Of a stretch of DNA of 64,000 nucleotides, positions 63,000-64,000 are shown piece by piece. Each line of letters starts with the position of its first letter. Within the stretch, counting starts at the first letter, position 1. The position numbers and the translations under genes are program-made. Source of the stretch: Diphasiastrum complanatum (taxonomy: Eukaryota; Streptophyta; Lycopodiopsida; Lycopodiales; Lycopodiaceae); contig CM055093.1 of NCBI GenBank assembly GCA_029204225.1, positions 32,685,777-32,749,776 on the forward strand. The letters are read 5' to 3'. The notes beneath the pieces were generated by a model. It was not told where the DNA came from. It saw only the letters and a program-made list of their open reading frames with translations, and did not search any database.

Positions 63000-63663
63000 G
63001 CACCAAGATCAAGACTAGATTGAGATTCAAGATCAATCTTAGATCCCATGGCAAAAACACACTACTACATGCATTCAATCACTTCCAACTCTCACTCACA
63101 CGTGTGGAAAGTATTCAAAAATTATTCTAAGTAAAAACAAGCTGATCTCCTCGGGTAGAGAGAAAAACCATCATGAGCTCTCGGGTAGAGAGAGAAAGCT
63201 AGAAATCCAATAACACTCAAAATCCACATAATCACCAAATCAATTAGATTCAAAATGAGGAGTACAATGATACTAGTAGATCCACGAGCTACCACTATGC
63301 TTAACTATGATTGGACCACACTTTGTCACCTCTTAATCCTATTGGACCATTGATCCATGCACCTCTTAATTCTATTGGACTATATTCAAGCACACCTCAA
63401 ATTCCTATTGGACCTCATATGGTTCCACCTCTAAATCCTATTGGACCTCTTAGAATTCATCAAACAAAAGCATTACACTTGTCTACACTCTCATTGACAC
63501 GAGTTTAGCCTCTTACTCTATTTTGGCTCAATAGTGGCATGGAAATGCATAATTTGCCATCTATGCCAAATTTGTTCCTATCAACATCCTACACCTAGAT
63601 GCTTGATGTAAAAAACATAAGACCCCTATATCTAACATAGATAATCTTTTTCAATTCTTCACA
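63000..63663 (-). mobile_element. Copia-5 3' LTR (left end uncertain)
   Basis: The minus strand starts TGTGAAGAATTG at 63663 after the purine tract TTTAGGAGGAG. Between 63310 and 63450 it holds four to five units of about 35-40 bp built on 'cctattggacc' (plus strand). The left boundary cannot be fixed. Confidence 0.6.
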
Positions 63664-63681
63664 CTCCTCCTAAAAAATTAT

Positions 63682-63993
63682 CTATGAAGATTTGAGCATT
63701 GATCTTGATATAACTCCAAGATTAGATCTATGCTTGATGAAAGCACTTTTGCTCAAAGGCTTGGTGAGTAGATTGGCAATACAAGAGGACGAGTTGACAT
63801 GCTCCAAATAGATTTCTCCTCCAATAAGCTTTTCTCTCACAAAATGGTGTGCCACTTCTATGTGCTTGCTTCTTGCATGAAATATGAGATTATTGGCAAG
63901 AGCTTGGGCCGAGATGTTATCACACTTGATCATTGGTAGATCATCTTCCTTGATGCACTTTAGCTCCATTAGTAACCTCTTGATCCAAAGCAC
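63682..63993 (-). pseudogene. Copia-5 RNase H end, cut by window edge
   Basis: Reads LWIKRLLMELKCIKEDDLPM and I-K-C-D-N, then SAQALANNLIFHARSK, HIEVAHHFVREKLIGGE and IANLLTKPLSKSAFIK, ending R-S-M-L-K-S-S before a stop. This is about 100 residues of copia RNase H with no internal break, continuing beyond the window. It may belong to a complete element. Confidence 0.85.
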
Positions 63994-64000
63994 CTCTTTG

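Overview
The window is nuclear DNA from a land plant. The only gene that looks intact is a two-exon WIP-type C2H2 zinc-finger gene at 37.25-39.05 kb, a plant-specific family. The rest is dominated by decayed LTR retrotransposons of the plant Ty1/copia and Ty3/gypsy types, long CT/GA/AT microsatellites and AT-rich filler. GT-AG introns are visible. The species cannot be fixed from sequence. The large TE-dense spacing and a remnant of a protein family I associate mainly with animals fit a large-genome plant, perhaps not a flowering plant, but that is only a guess.

Layout. 0-12.5 kb: a gypsy LTR remnant, a decayed minus-strand unknown, then a nested complex built around a minus-strand copia element (gag at 11.9 kb down to RNase H at 7.9 kb). 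Its 3' LTR is broken up by a roughly 300-bp tandem array, a relic with a D-F-A-E-N-Y motif, a second copia fragment and a foldback structure. 12.5-24.5 kb: almost gene-free, with three very long CT tracts, a GC-rich island near 15.5 kb and a remarkable 80-bp-arm hairpin at 21.8-22.0 kb. 24.5-28.9 kb: a minus-strand gypsy element split by a truncated copia element. 29.8-34.3 kb: a small island of unfamiliar, intron-containing, partly frameshifted genes: a plus-strand gene with a possible Ulp1/SENP-like H-W segment, two tandem minus-strand copies of an unknown gene, and a plus-strand acidic/basic ORF partly duplicated at 56.9 kb. 35.7-39.1 kb: the WIP gene and its promoter, which holds an exact 57-bp tandem duplication and a palindromic G-box. 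39-45 kb: no recognisable gene.

45.0-47.8 kb: a plus-strand copia pol fragment interrupted by a complete 395-bp miniature LTR element. That element has 5-bp target-site duplications, a primer-binding site, a polypurine tract and, inside each LTR, a full tRNA-like cloverleaf with Pol III A and B boxes. This is the most interesting object in the window. 48.7-55.7 kb: a gypsy element lacking gag and protease but keeping RT, RNase H, integrase and its 3' LTR. Between integrase and LTR is a 3-kb extra coding region preceded by its own TATA box. 55.7-58.7 kb: three copia fragments. 58.7-63 kb: AT-rich with no genes. 63-64 kb: a copia RNase H end and its LTR, running off the window.

Apart from the WIP regulator there is no pathway here. 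Genes interact mainly through nesting: younger elements interrupt older ones. Several copia LTRs carry their own minisatellites in U3 next to a shared CTGCAGA motif.
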